Origin: Patiria pectinifera
Lineage: Eukaryota; Echinodermata; Asteroidea; Valvatida; Asterinidae
DNA: 64,000 bases
Assembly (NCBI GenBank): GCA_029964075.1
Contig: CM057147.1
Span: 16,017,513-16,081,512, forward strand
Reading direction: 5' to 3'
Shown here: positions 48,201 to 57,598 of the stretch, in pieces
How positions within the stretch are numbered: position 1 is the first letter of the stretch
How the letters are laid out: each line of letters begins with the position of its first letter
Notes under the pieces: generated by a model
Seen by the model: only the letters and a program-made list of their open reading frames with translations
Databases searched by the model: none
What the model was told of the DNA's origin: nothing
Position numbers and translations under genes: made by a program

Positions 48201-50739
48201 TGTGATAACTTACGTAGGGACAATCCCGTAGTGAATGGTCTTCTTTGCCACAGTTCCAGCAGGTTGCTTTACTGCGTTTTCTTGATAAGGCAAAAAAAAA
48301 ATACAGAGAGGTTTTGTAAATCATTTTCATATAACAGCCAAGTTCAAAACAAAGTTATAAATTTTGGTGAAATGTTCAAAGAATAGCCCTGTTTGAGTAA
48401 TGATGCTGAACATGGTCCTGGAATACATATTTACATACAGACAACACAATATCTAAATCATTTTATGTCATTGCATTGCATTGTCATTTGATATACATGT
48501 ATATATGTAACACAACATGTACAATTTGCTTGGTACATTTTGCTTTGTAGTAAACAAACTTCTTTTTTAAGTATTGAGTCAGCAAGCAGTCGTGGTAAAA
48601 AATATTGTTTATGGAGTCAAACTCAGTGTCAAGAATACCAAACTTTTAACAGGGATCATGGTACTTGTGTTCTTGGGCAAGGTACTTTACTTCGATTGCC
48701 TCTCTATAATAACCGCATACATATGAGGATTTGAATAATAGATTTCACTGATCTAAAATTCTCGAGGCCAAAAAAACCCTGAACTTATTGCCCGCTAACA
48801 TGGCTAAACCCAGAGAATTAATTACAAAACAGAGCATACCGTACTGTTACAAACGTCGAGTTAAACCAACAGGTTCTTCTCAAAATCACACAACTCACTA
48901 AGAGATGCCATTCACATGGTTTACCCCAAACCTCCCATTCATTAATTAAAATTACTTGAAGACATATTCACATGATGCACATCACTAAAGATACACAGAA
49001 AATGGTATTCATATGGCACCTTCTAATGGGTAAACTTGGATACCTTTTTGGTGGTACATTGTACAATAAATATTTACAGAAATGTAGTGGAGGATTAAAA
49101 CTGGTCCATCTAATAATACTTACCCTCGATTCTGATTTGGTTTCTCAGTTTCATCAATTGGAAGCGCCTCATGGAATATCACAGGATAACTGCAAGATTT
49201 TGAGGAAAATGGAACTAATGGATGCAAATATTACCCAAATTTTGTCTGCACACGACTTTCTCATTCAATCTCAAAAGCAAGTAATATTTTTTTTCGTGAA
49301 CATAGATACGAAACGGAAGGCAATGCCCTACATTGAACGCGTACAGTGAAATGACCCAAACAATAGTTTGGCTATTCTTTTGCCCCCACCCCCCTCCAGC
49401 ATGTTTGAATTGTTGCAATTATGAATGTAAAAGAAAAACATCACAACAGAATGACAAATATACAGTGCTAAATCTTTACGCAACTGTACTTTTTATTAGA
49501 ATCCAGGAGGGTGATGAAACTTGATTAGTACCGTAGTACACCACACTGTCTTGCAGTTGAGTTCTTTCTTAAAGGGAATGTACATCATTGGCTTTTGCTG
49601 TAATTTTCAGCAATGAACTATTTGAGGGGTAAGTATAATAGATCAAATATTGTTACACTGATATGTTTGAAATTTTGTGTTCGAAAATGCTGGAAAAACC
49701 AAGAAAAACAAAAATGTTCAAGTATTCTGGTTCCCTGACCCAACTTAAGATAAAATGGATCACTTTATAGATGCCAGAAAATTGTAAGGTAAGGGAACCA
49801 GTCTAGCTGCTCTGCACCCGTTAATGTAACATGTAACAAATAGCAAACAAAATTTGGACTGAAAAAAAAGGTAAATTTGGAGCAGTAGTTGAAAAATAGT
49901 TGGGTTTTTCCAATGGTGGTCGGCTGACCACCGTTGGAAATGTATACAAAAATAAATTTTTCTTTAAAATGACTTCACACCTGGTGCCATAATTTTACAG
50001 GATGCTTTAGACTGTCATTTACCAACATTCTAGTAAAGTATTTCGTAAAAAGTTGGTAGTTTTATTTTTCGATGTTTGCAAATGTTGTATATATATAAGA
50101 CTACAACTACAGTAACAGAACAGGTGCATTAGAACAGTAGTACACCTACATGTACATGTGTATGTATTATCAAGTCGTCATGAGAGCATGAGAGCAATTG
50201 ACCTATCGCCGTTTGCGAGTAAGCCACGCCCCTTAGACGACCCTATGGAGTTTTTGTACACTTAGTTTTGTTTGTCTCAGATTTTGCGCGTTCCGCGTCC
50301 ATTTGTATATCATGTAATTGGACAATATTTCACAAGCTGCGTTGACGCGTCCTAACGCGATTCTACCGCGATAAGTCAATTACAGATAAAGTACTGGAGT
50401 ATGAGTACCGGTACATACAGACTGCAACAAGCATAATAAACCTTGGTTCCGTTTTTTACCGTTTTTTTTTAACATGTACATGTAATAATATAAAAGGACC
50501 AATACTACTTTGAAAGTTACATTGGAAACAATATTGGACATGTCTCCGTAAAAGTGAGAACCATGGAAAGGATACGATGGTACGTCCCATCCTGCAGTGA
50601 GCTGTGGGTTGCCATCCACCAATGGCCTACCCAGGTTGTCGAGGCAGAACCTCTGGTAGTATTGCACATTGCCGGTCACCGTGAAAGCTTCCTCAGACTT
50701 GCTGCCTATCAAGTCCTTCCGCAAAATTCTGGATGATCT
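42226..50739 (-). CDS. ZCCHC8: zinc finger CCHC domain-containing protein 8 (NEXT complex scaffold), N-terminus not found
   Basis: Scaffold of the nuclear exosome targeting complex, joining the helicase MTR4 and the RNA-binding protein RBM7 to send non-coding transcripts to the exosome. Exons in transcript order: 50739-50521 (or to 50509), then 48280-48214, 47243-47095, 46365-46223, 45836-45718, 44124-43938, 43043-42226. From the CCHC exon to the stop all borders are GT-AG and phases agree. Visible parts are CLDNLGRPLVDGNPQL; the knuckle CWNCGKEDHSLRDC (CX2CX4HX4C); the PSP domain from FKPGQISDNLREALG through YIYQMRVLGYPPGYLKHAEV; YDPSKLIEYPGFN; a KKRPR basic stretch; proline/threonine-rich PLPPTPIPETPPPLP; and the C-terminal ISKFAVGISPHENENMSEST, matching the human MTR4-activating tail. 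A phase mismatch (0 to 2) between the first two exons implies a small missing exon. About 180 N-terminal residues (coiled coil in human) were not found. Confidence 0.9.
43325..43608 (-). mobile_element. element D copy 2 (ZCCHC8 intron)
   Basis: Reverse order of the family landmarks, with the second hairpin CAACGCTGGTCGGCCAGCAT and the first hairpin TAGACTGGTTCCCTGACCTT to GGTCAGGGAACCAAACTA. The outer part beyond the first hairpin is missing; family S1 SINE copy 2 follows immediately. Confidence 0.7.
43612..43802 (+). repeat. tRNA-type SINE, family S1, copy 2 (ZCCHC8 intron)
   Basis: Head TTAGCTCGGCGGTCGAGTGG (box A) and GTGGGTTGAAGTCCCACC (box B), then CCAACTTTCACTCGGGAGGT and GTCGGTGAAGGGCAAAACCT. 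This head keeps the full spacing of a tRNA (an anticodon-arm-like stretch is present), while copy 1 lacks about 15 nt here. It is antisense to ZCCHC8. Confidence 0.82.
44330..44600 (-). mobile_element. Penelope-like element relic with hammerhead-like core
   Basis: On the minus strand about 44441-44490 reads a stem GACTAG/CTAGTC with a short AGCAGG loop followed by CGAAACGTTGAGACC, as in the hammerhead ribozymes carried in Penelope-like retroelement terminal repeats. No reverse transcriptase part is seen. The relic is short, broken and looks old. Boundaries are approximate; it sits in a ZCCHC8 intron. Confidence 0.5.
44617..44922 (+). mobile_element. element F copy 2 (ZCCHC8 intron)
   Basis: Ends GGGCCTTATTCACGTGTTGG and inverse GGGCCTTACTCACGAGTCGG are terminal inverted repeats. 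The interior AACTGTTGAATGGGATGGCG and GCCAGACTATTTATTGCAGG matches copies 1 and 3. Confidence 0.85.
45381..45685 (-). mobile_element. element F copy 3 (ZCCHC8 intron)
   Basis: GGGCCTTATTCACGAGTCGG at the left and the inverse AGGCCTTATTCACGAGTTGA at the right. It is opposite in orientation to copy 2 and 460 bp away. Its right end is only 33 bp from the donor of the ZCCHC8 exon ending at 45718. The two opposite copies could pair in the pre-mRNA. Confidence 0.85.
46431..46733 (+). mobile_element. element B copy 3, partial (ZCCHC8 intron)
   Basis: CAATTCACACCCATCCCTAT, AAACCGCGTTTGTGTTAAAA, AGTGCTACATGCAGAACTTC and the end TTTTTTTACTCACCCTGTAT match the right arm and part of the centre of the foldback at 4625-5132. 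The left arm is missing. It lies about 65 bp upstream (in transcript sense) of the PSP exon. Confidence 0.75.
47311..47583. repeat. interspersed repeat ending CCTTGGCGGAGG (ZCCHC8 intron)
   Basis: CCTCCGCCAAGGCTTAATAA at the left and CCTTGGCGGAGG at the right are inverted. Inside are GGATCCAGACCCAGGTCCGG and CCGTCCATAACTTTTTGAGT, then AAACCAACCAACC. I recall this phrase as a very widespread metazoan repeat, possibly the tail of an RTE-type LINE; the family assignment is from memory. Confidence 0.55.
48595..48735 (+). repeat. SINE-like repeat, family S2, copy 2 (diverged)
   Basis: Core GTTCTTGGGCAAGGTACTTT then GATTGCCTCTCTATAATAAC, matching the core at about 30985. Both ends are unclear. Confidence 0.4.
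49575..50085 (+). mobile_element. element D copy 3 (ZCCHC8 intron)
   Basis: Landmarks in order: CTTTTGCTGTAATTTTCAGC, GCTGGAAAAACCAAGAAAAA, first hairpin TTCTGGTTCCCTGACCC to GGGAACCAGTCTA, second hairpin CAATGGTGGTCGGCTGACCA, CACACCTGGTGCCATAATTT, GTAAAGTATTTCGTAAAAAG. It lies in the large intron of the gene where a small exon is still missing. Confidence 0.75.
50195..50384. mobile_element. 190-bp MITE with AATTGACYTATCGC ends
   Basis: Left AATTGACCTATCGCCGTTTG and inverse right AATTGACTTATCGCGGTAGA. The interior is GC-rich (TTGCGCGTTCCGCGTCC, GTTGACGCGTCCTAACGCG). It lies about 125 bp downstream of the first recognised ZCCHC8 exon in transcript sense. Confidence 0.7.
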
Positions 50740-50884
50740 CTGAGGAAAAAAAAAAAACAGGGTGGAGAAACCAATGGAAACTTTGCATTGGACGATTGTA
50801 AATTTAATAGACACCTTATAAGGGTATACAAGGTGCTGCGGCGCATATTGCAGCCACTGCCAGAAACACCGGGGCAAACCCCTT

Positions 50885-51180
50885 CTCTCAGCGATATGTG
50901 TTACTGGGTTCTTTAGCGTGCATTACACAACACACGGGACCTGCGGCTTTACGTCCCATCCGAAGGACGAAGCAATGATGGTAAAGTGCCTTGCTCAAGA
51001 GCACAAGCACCATGTTCCCACAGTCAGGATTGGAACTCATGTACCACGGCACACAAATCGAAAAACCGTAACCATTGGACCACAGCACCCCACACATTTG
51101 CATTTTGGGAGTCAAATTTCCGTGACACGCATCGGCTGTGCCATCGTTGTAGCCGCGTCCTTTGCAATTCAGCATACCAG
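50885..51180 (-). repeat. SINE-like repeat, family S2-related, copy 3
   Basis: Minus strand carries GAGTTCCAATCCTGACTGTG, GCTCTTGAGCAAGGCACTTT, TTCGTCCTTCGGATGGGACG and GCCGCAGGTCCCGTGTGTTG. The TCCTTCGGATGGGACGT phrase and the 'gagcaaggcactt' core resemble tRNA-derived SINE bodies of marine invertebrates (recollection). Adjacent ATT microsatellite at about 51218-51233. Confidence 0.5.
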
Positions 51181-51547
51181 CTGCGAGTAAGGATGATTAA
51201 CCTCCCAAATTATAATTATTATTATTATTATTATTTCAAAGAAATATCGAGTATAAACATGCACGCATGTTAAAAACATTTTGCACACTGCGTGCACAAG
51301 CACCTGATGGCGTTGAATACACAAAACTTTGTTATTTTCCTACCAAGATGGCGTCCTTTGAGAGGGGTCTATATGTGACCCAATCCAACAAAATGCATTT
51401 CAAGTGCCTTTTTTCTTTATCAGTTTTCACTTATAAAGAATATAACGTGATCCTCATTTGATCACTCGGGCCGACACCTTTGCATTATATAGATATGAGG
51501 TGGGTGGGTCAACTGTTCCTATAGATTTCAATGGGTAAGTTTGGTTA

Positions 51548-51924
51548 GGCCAAAAAAAAAAGTCTCCGGTTTCTGGTATGGAGCTTGCCCCAAAGTGGTG
51601 CGGCGACGCGGCTTTTTTTTTTTTTTTTACCTTTTTTTTTTTTTTTTGGCTTCAAATGTCGGCTGATGACTGCAAATGGTGCCCGACTAAACTTAGTGCA
51701 AATATATGGGAGTCCAGAGAGGCCACATAAAGCTTATTCTCGATCATAACCCCATCTAAAAACACGTTAAAATTGTGCAGCAGCAGGATTCCAGTCAAAC
51801 CAGTGAGTTTGGCGGTTTTGAGACACCATTTTGTATTGAAAAAAAACCCTTTTTCATTTTGCCGACGCGCATGGCTACGGCGACGCGCGCGCATACCAGA
51901 AACCGGAGACTTTTTTTTTTGGCC
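51548..51924. mobile_element. 377-bp MITE with GGCCAAAAAAAAAAGTCTCC ends
   Basis: Left GGCCAAAAAAAAAAGTCTCC then GGTTTCTGGTATG is matched exactly by the inverse of the right end over about 33 bp. TTA lies at both borders (51545-51547 and 51925-51927), as for PIF/Harbinger-type insertions. The interior has mirrored GCGGCGACGCG and T tracts. Frames on the minus strand are not convincing. Confidence 0.85.
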
Positions 51925-52156
51925 TTAGCATACAAGCACGGAAAACCCTGACGACAGTCAAAGGATAATGCCGTGACGAACTCAATTCGCTGAATCAATG
52001 GTTCTAAACGCCGTTCCATCAACGTGCCGAATTAGAAAAATTTAAATTATTGAGTTCGGTACGGAAGTAGCATAGGATGACCTAGTAGGTAAGCCTTGGT
52101 CTTCGACAATAGTGTCCGATGATCGATGGTTGACTGCTAATTAGCTGCACTAATTG

Positions 52157-53130
52157 TCTAAGCGGGAACAGTGACGCTATACTGCCATACTGAAACCCAT
52201 TCCACGGAACCCAAGGACTAGCATTTTAATGGACTTGCACTTTAATACATTCATGACCATTGCCATTAATTTTTAAATTAAATAAAGACCGCATTAAACT
52301 TTCAAAAGCGCACTTTGCTAAATACACTGAAAGAATCTATTGACAGCAATTTCTTTGTTGATGAGGTACATGAACTGTAGCAGCAGTGCGCGAGTACCAG
52401 TCTTAAAAAAGAAACACGTACAAATGTTGTCTAAGCGGGAACAGCGACCCTATACTGCTACACTGAAACCCATTCCACGGAACCGAAGGACTTGCATTTT
52501 AATGGACTTGCACTTTAATACATTCATGACCATTGCCATTAATTTTTAAATTATTTAAAGACCGCATTAAACTTTCAAAAGCGCACTTTGCTAAATACAC
52601 TGAAAGAATTTATTGACAGCAATTTCTTTGTTGATGAGGTACATGTACATGTACTGTAGCAGCAGTGCGCGAGTACCAGTCTTAAAAAAGAAACACGTAC
52701 AAATATTGTCTAAGCGGGAACAGCGACCCTATACTGCCATACTGAAACCCATTCCACGGAACCGAAGGACAGCAACTTCTTTGTTGGATTAGGTACATGT
52801 AGCAGCAGTGCGCGAGTACCAGTCTTAAAACAGAAACACGTACAAGTGTTGTCTAAGCGCGAACAGCGACCCTATACTGCTTACACTGAAACCCATTCCA
52901 CAGAACCGAAGGACTCGCATTTTAATGGACTTGCACTTTAATACATTCATGACCATTGCCATTAATTTTTAAATTATTTAAAGACCGCATTAAACTTTCA
53001 AAAGCGCACTTTGCTAAATACACTGAAAGAATTTATTGACAGCAATTTCTTTGTTTGATTAGGTAAATACCCCGGTATGTGGCAGCAGTGCGCGAGTATC
53101 AGTCTTAAAAAAGAAACACGTACAAGTATA
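52157..53130 (+). repeat. four-copy tandem array upstream of lectin 1, unit about 275 bp
   Basis: GTCTAAGCGGGAACAG starts units at 52157, 52430 and 52709, and GTCTAAGCGCGAACAG a fourth at 52850. Each carries CCCATTCCACGGAACC, TTGCACTTTAATACATTCAT, CTTTCAAAAGCGCACTTTGC and GCAGCAGTGCGCGAGTACCA. Unit 3 lacks about 130 bp of its middle. One diverged unit tail is found in the matching place upstream of lectin 3 (about 60300-60480). Confidence 0.9.
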
Positions 53131-53324
53131 CATGTAGTTGGAACTATGACAATATGTATGAGCGGTCTCTAGTTTCAATACATGCTGCCACTTTCAGCTG
53201 CTCAACTGCACTGGCCTAATGAAAAGCTAAATCAACTAAAAGTCATACCTGTTGAACCGTGTGTGCAATTTGACTCATTAACATTTACCTCAAGGCGAAC
53301 GCTAATTAACTACCATGCTCGTCC

Positions 53325-53360
53325 ATCAGACAGTCTTTGGATTCAGGGGTAAAGCAGTGT
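53325..53360 (+). promoter_or_regulatory. conserved lectin-upstream block
   Basis: ATCAGACAGTCTTTGGATTC followed by AGGGGTAAAGCAGTG is kept about 75-110 bp before the ATG of L1, L2 (55798-55830) and L3 (60660-60695), while the sequence between it and the ATG varies. It may be core promoter or the 5' UTR. No TATA box placed. Confidence 0.45.
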
Positions 53361-53431
53361 AAACAATATACATATACATGTACATGTACAACAAAGCAGT
53401 CTTGAAATTCAGTCGTGCAGTTCTGAAAAAA

Positions 53432-53944
53432 ATGCAGACAGGAAAGAGTTGGCAGATTCTCCTGCTTGTAATTGCGGTCACAGACCACAATTTATTCACT
53501 GAGGGCCGATGCCGACAACTCCCCAGGTACACATTCTACGACTGCCAACCGCCGTGGCAAATGTTTGGATACAACTGCTACTGGTACGTGACTGTGACAA
53601 AGAACTACAACTCTGCCGAGCAACACTGCCAGACTAACTCCCAGCCTGGCAGACTGGCCCACCTGGCGTCCGTACTCAGTGACGAAGAGAACCAGTTCAT
53701 CAACAACTTGACTGGAGGGGCGAGCGCCTGGATTGGATTCAACGACAAGGCCGCGGAAGGAGTCTACACCTGGTTGGATGGAAGTCCCGTTGACTACACC
53801 AACTGGAAGCCTGGCTGTCCTGTCGGTGATCGCTATGGGAATCAGGACTGCATGCAATTGTTTGGAGGGCCTCAATGGAAGGATTACTTCTGCGGGAATG
53901 CTCTGAAATCTGTCTGTAAGATGCCCAGATATGCTTTGGCCTAA
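53432..53944 (+). CDS. secreted C-type lectin-like protein L1
   Basis: Intronless 170-residue protein. A short hydrophobic signal (ILLLVIAV, residues 9-16) precedes a single long-form C-type lectin domain. Cysteines are at 27, 38, 49, 66, 129, 140, 154 and 162. The canonical pairs would be 38-49, 66-162 and 140-154, leaving 27 and 129 as an extra pair. WIGFND (100-105) is the domain's WIGL-type core. The usual sugar- and calcium-site motifs (EPN/QPD and WND) are replaced by KPG (126-128) and WKD (149-151), so classical calcium-dependent mannose or galactose binding is doubtful. The ATG at 53432 was chosen over upstream in-frame ATGs because it is shared by all paralogues and begins the signal. 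Likely a defence or extracellular matrix lectin (inference). Confidence 0.88.
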   Translation: MQTGKSWQILLLVIAVTDHNLFTEGRCRQLPRYTFYDCQPPWQMFGYNCYWYVTVTKNYNSAEQHCQTNSQPGRLAHLASVLSDEENQFINNLTGGASAWIGFNDKAAEGVYTWLDGSPVDYTNWKPGCPVGDRYGNQDCMQLFGGPQWKDYFCGNALKSVCKMPRYALA

Positions 53945-54240
53945 CCACCATGACCACCTTGATTACGTATGTCGTCATTAAAGGTAAACTTGTCACATTC
54001 CATATTTTAAAATCAAAATTATACTTTGTAAAATATATTTCCACCATGTCTGACCTGATGAATCTGATGAACATTGCACCAATTCCTTTTCCACGTGCTC
54101 AAGAAAGAGCCCTTCACTTTGATGTTCACATAGTTCGTTCTGAACCATATTTGACAGGTATTGTTGATATACAGTGTGCAAAATTTTGTTTAATGAACTC
54201 AAAAGAAGGTCAGGCAAATTCAACTCATCAGTTTTGTTAA
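53945..54240 (+). other. lectin 3' flank, shared by L1 and L3
   Basis: Nearly identical to 61282-61560, with a shorter diverged match after L2 (about 56437-56530). The open frame here is not kept between copies, so this is read as 3' UTR or flank. Confidence 0.5.
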
Positions 54241-54584
54241 CGCTGGGTCACATATTGTAGGGTACTGCTCTGGCATATTCTTTGTACTCTTCTCAGCTTT
54301 TCCCCAATACTCTCTCCGGAAAGCCAAAACGTTATCAAGATATTTTGGAATATATAGCAAATTTTTCCCACAAAAAACAGCCTTGCACTTTCGAATTCTA
54401 TACTTCGCTCTCAAATCAGTAAATTAACACGTACAACTCTGTCAAATTTCTTTAAATGGTCAACGGATAACAAAGTTCTTCACTGATTCTAGTCAAACAA
54501 AAACGAGTTGATTTTTTTGTTTCAAGCAAAGACCACAGTGAAGAAAAGACTGGTACCAAATACCCTCGCCAAAAAATGTATCAT

Positions 54585-54735
54585 TCCTTGTGTACACATG
54601 CCTTGGTCTTGTGTAGTTGGAAGTTGTGACAGGAACACTTCCAAAAACCAAGACTTTCTTCCAGTTTCAGCGCGACAAAACACTAGACTTATGCCAGGAT
54701 GAATTCAGTTTGTTTATACATCGAGAGATGATTTC
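54585..54735 (+). pseudogene. THAP-like domain remnant, copy 1
   Basis: The strand reads a CX4C pair in CVVGSCDRNTSKNQDF followed by an FQFxRD-like phrase in another frame, reminiscent of the zinc-binding start of THAP domains (C2CH; found in P-element-type transposases and host factors). The duplicate at 62490-62630 keeps the stretch in a single frame. No W, second C or H can be placed with confidence. Probably a fragment of a DNA transposon, carried along by the segmental duplication. Confidence 0.35.
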
Positions 54736-55797
54736 AAATGTGCCCACGCTTGGTCCTAATGTATGTAATGGACCGTGGAGAAGAGCCATGGTCTATGATA
54801 TGTGAGCAGATTTGCTGATTAATTATCCAAAATAACAGTCTCTTGACCTCTAAATTTTGGCCAATCAGCAGATGTTATTAGGTCTTCGGTCATTCACCCT
54901 TTGTCGCGCCATAAATATGGCAGGGGGGGGGGGAACCGAGGAATTTTACTACAGTCAAGATTTGCACACAGTGTACATGTACCGGTACATGTATGTACAA
55001 GATAATTATGCTTGAACAAAACCAGCACCAACTCCACAGTGCAGTGTATTCCCCAAATGAATTTGGAACCGGGAACTAACCGTGTACAGTAGACTAACCA
55101 CTGTACCGGTACATGTATTTACTGACATCTCAAAATATCCAGTTGTCAATGTTCTTGGTGACGGCCAACACGTACATTTCCAATAGCATGTGTTTCTATG
55201 CAGACATATTTTCATATTCAATCGTCCAGAAGCATTGAATGGCTGCTGCACCTCATATTTTCAATAAGCAGTTTTTTTCTAGAACTGCATGCTCAAATTA
55301 ATTTTCCTGAGATCTTAATAAACAACATAAATGTCACATCCTGAGTACGACACAGGCTTGTTTGCTCTACCCACACCATCAATACAGCCCTTCTTTTTTC
55401 CTGCATACTCCCTTGGCAAACAAAATCAGCCAGACTGCCAATCATTTCCATTTTTTAAAGCGAGCAGACCAAATCAATAATGGCAATTTCAGGTAATGGT
55501 TTAATTACCAGACTGACTCCGTCATGCAGACTAATGTATGTGCAAAAGACTAGGAGGATGCTTCATTGAGTACATGTATGTAACCATCCATAATACAGGT
55601 CGATTCCTTCTGCAAAACCTGTTTCATTGCTTTGAGTCTCTGGTATAGCGTCCAAAACTACACGTACATGTAGCATCGTTGGGCAATCTTGTTAGAGCCT
55701 AGTGGCATTATGCTGAGAAAGTCTGCGTTAATCATGTTTAAGGAACTGCATTACTGATCTTCATTTTAGCTGTTCTGCAGAGCATTTCCTGACATGA
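54736..55797 (+). other. remaining lectin 3' flank between L1 and L2
   Basis: Contains a G run (about 54912), the compound palindrome GTACATGTACCGGTACATGT at about 54972, and the end of duplication block 1. No gene recognised. Confidence 0.5.
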
Positions 55798-55905
55798 ACA
55801 GACAGTCTTTGGATTCAGGGGTAAAGCAGTGAAAACAATTTTTGTGACCACGTTTACATGTACAACAAAGCAGTCTTGAAATTCAGTCGTGGAGTTCTCC
55901 AAAAA

Positions 55906-56418
55906 ATGCAGACAGGAAAGAGTTGGCAGATTCTCCTGCTTGTAATTGCTGTCACAGACCATAATTTATTCACTGAGGGCCGATGCCGACGACTCCCCAG
56001 ATACACATTCTACGACTGCCAACCGCCGTGGCAAATGTTTGGAGACAACTGCTACTGGTACGTGGCTGCGCCAAAGAGTTACGACTCTGCCGAGCAACAC
56101 TGCCAGACTAACTCCCAGCCCGGCAGACCTGCCCACCTGGCGTCCGTACTCGGTGACGAAGAGGCCCAGTTCATCAACGACTTGACTGGTGGCGGGCACG
56201 CCTGGATTGGATTCAACGACTTGGCCGTAGAAGGAGTTTACACCTGGTTGGATGGAAGTCCCGTTGACTACACCAACTGGAGGGCAGGTTTTCCTGTTGG
56301 CGATGCCTATGGGAATTAGGACTGCATCCATACGTTGGAAGACGCAGAATGGAAGGAATACTTCTGCTGGAATAATGTGAATTCCGTCTGCAAGATGCCC
56401 AGATATGCTTTGGCCTAA
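55906..56418 (+). pseudogene. C-type lectin paralogue L2 with one in-frame nonsense codon
   Basis: The same 171-codon frame as L1, with no indels, but codon 138 (CAG in L1 and L3) is TAG at 56317-56319. The frame then continues to the shared ending KMPRYALA and TAA at 56416. About 30 residues differ from L3, including the loss of the extra cysteine 129 (GCP to GFP), KPG to RAG and WKD to WKE. The truncated product would lack cysteines 140, 154 and 162 and could not close the domain. Either a young pseudogene or an individual/assembly variant. The conserved upstream block and 5' leader are intact. Confidence 0.82.
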
Positions 56419-56819
56419 CTGCCTTGACTGCCTCAATATTACTACGTCATCATTAAGGTAAATTCGTCACATTCCATATTTTTAATTAGTCAATGTTAGT
56501 ACTTTTGCAAAAAAATATTTCCACAATATGTGCCCTCATCCCACAAAACGAGTCTTAAGGACATTCCACTAATTCGCTTCCAGTATGCTTGGACAGAGCT
56601 CTTCATTTTGATATGACAAAGTCAGACATTCCCCCCCCCCTCCCCGCCCCTGCCAAGGTCATGTGGAGGGAGTCTAGTAGCAAATAAAACCCATAGAGGC
56701 TCTACTGATGCATATTTCCGTAGAGGGCACACTCATTCGCTACAACAGTTCACACGATAGCCTACCCACCATGCCCCTTCGTGTACCCGCCATGTTCTTT
56801 CTCTTTTCTCGAGAGCCAG

Positions 56820-57080
56820 CAAGTAAGGATCTGTAGGGAGCAGGTAAGGATCTGTAGGGAGCAGGTAAGGATCTGCAGGGAGCAGGTAAGGATCTGTAGG
56901 GAGCAGGTAAGGATCTGCAGGGAGCAGGTAAGGATCTGTAGGGAGCACGTAAGGATGTGTAGGGAGCAGGTAAGGATCTGTAGGGATCAGGTAAGGATCT
57001 GTAGGGAGCAGGTTAGGATCTGTAGGGAGTAGGTAAGGATCTGTAGGGAGCAGATACATGTAAGGATCTGTTGGGAGCCG
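56820..57080. repeat. 21-bp minisatellite, about 12 units
   Basis: Units of AGGTAAGGATCTGTAGGGAG(C), very uniform, open in several frames because 21 is a multiple of 3 (REQVRIC-type on plus, LLPTDPY-type on minus). Each unit contains a splice-donor-like AG|GTAAGGAT. Confidence 0.95.
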
Positions 57081-57099
57081 TCAGTTGGGAGGGAGGGAG

Positions 57100-57182
57100 G
57101 GATGCTCTACGGTTAAGTATTCACTCCCTCCACACAACTGTGGGGAAAAGTCCACTGCACTCTACTTAAACCGTAGAGCAAC
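57100..57182. repeat. 83-bp hairpin
   Basis: TGCTCTACGGTTAAGTATTC pairs with the mirrored CTACTTAAACCGTAGAGCA across about 40 bp. Directly follows the minisatellite. Possibly a tiny MITE; single copy here. Confidence 0.6.
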
Positions 57183-57598
57183 TACAGGGATGAGATTGCC
57201 CATCTTAAAAAAGTCTGAAAATCGAATGAAAGGTCTGAAAGATGCATTTCCTTCTATACTGATAATGTCTTCCTCTCAGATTCAAAAAGTCTGTACTCAG
57301 ACAAAAGTCTGAAAAATCTCATGCCTGCCACTACTAATGCAGACTGGCACCGTTAACAGGAGGTGCGTTGCAAGATTCTACTGTGTGTATACAGGATGGG
57401 ACAAGAAAATAGGTTATGCTCATTGTAATGTGTGGAAGAAAATGTAATGAACAGTTAAGATATATGCGTAAACCAAATACCAAAGGGTAGAAATTGCCCC
57501 CTGATGCAAATCCCACTTAATGGGTATGCTGAGAGGAAGATTCGCATGCAGCAGATGATCTAGCTTCCAGCAAGACCATTCTTCCTGTCCGTCCTTCC

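Larger units (their letters stand above)
52900..55793 (+). repeat. segmental duplication block 1 (around lectin 1)
   Basis: Aligns by eye with 60275-63713: upstream flank, lectin coding sequence, and about 1.8 kb of 3' flank (landmarks CGTGCTCAAGAAAGAGCCCT, CACGCTTGGTCCTAAT, GCATGTGTTTCTATGCAGAC, CCTTCTGCAAAACCTGTTTC). The match stops at CATTTCCTGACATGAAC in both. The main differences are the tandem array here and two insertions in block 2. Confidence 0.88.

Noticed and set aside
51652-52022. Minus-strand frames as the missing ZCCHC8 N-terminal exons
   Set aside because: Most of the region is a MITE with 33-bp inverted ends; the remaining residues do not resemble the coiled-coil start of the family.
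56317-56319. Programmed read-through or recoding of the L2 TAG
   Set aside because: No stimulatory structure or conserved context is visible, and both paralogues have CAG at this codon; simple loss is more likely.
56733-57059. Repetitive open frames (LLPTDPY-like and REQVRIC-like)
   Set aside because: Products of the 21-bp minisatellite, open in several frames by arithmetic, with no start context or domain.
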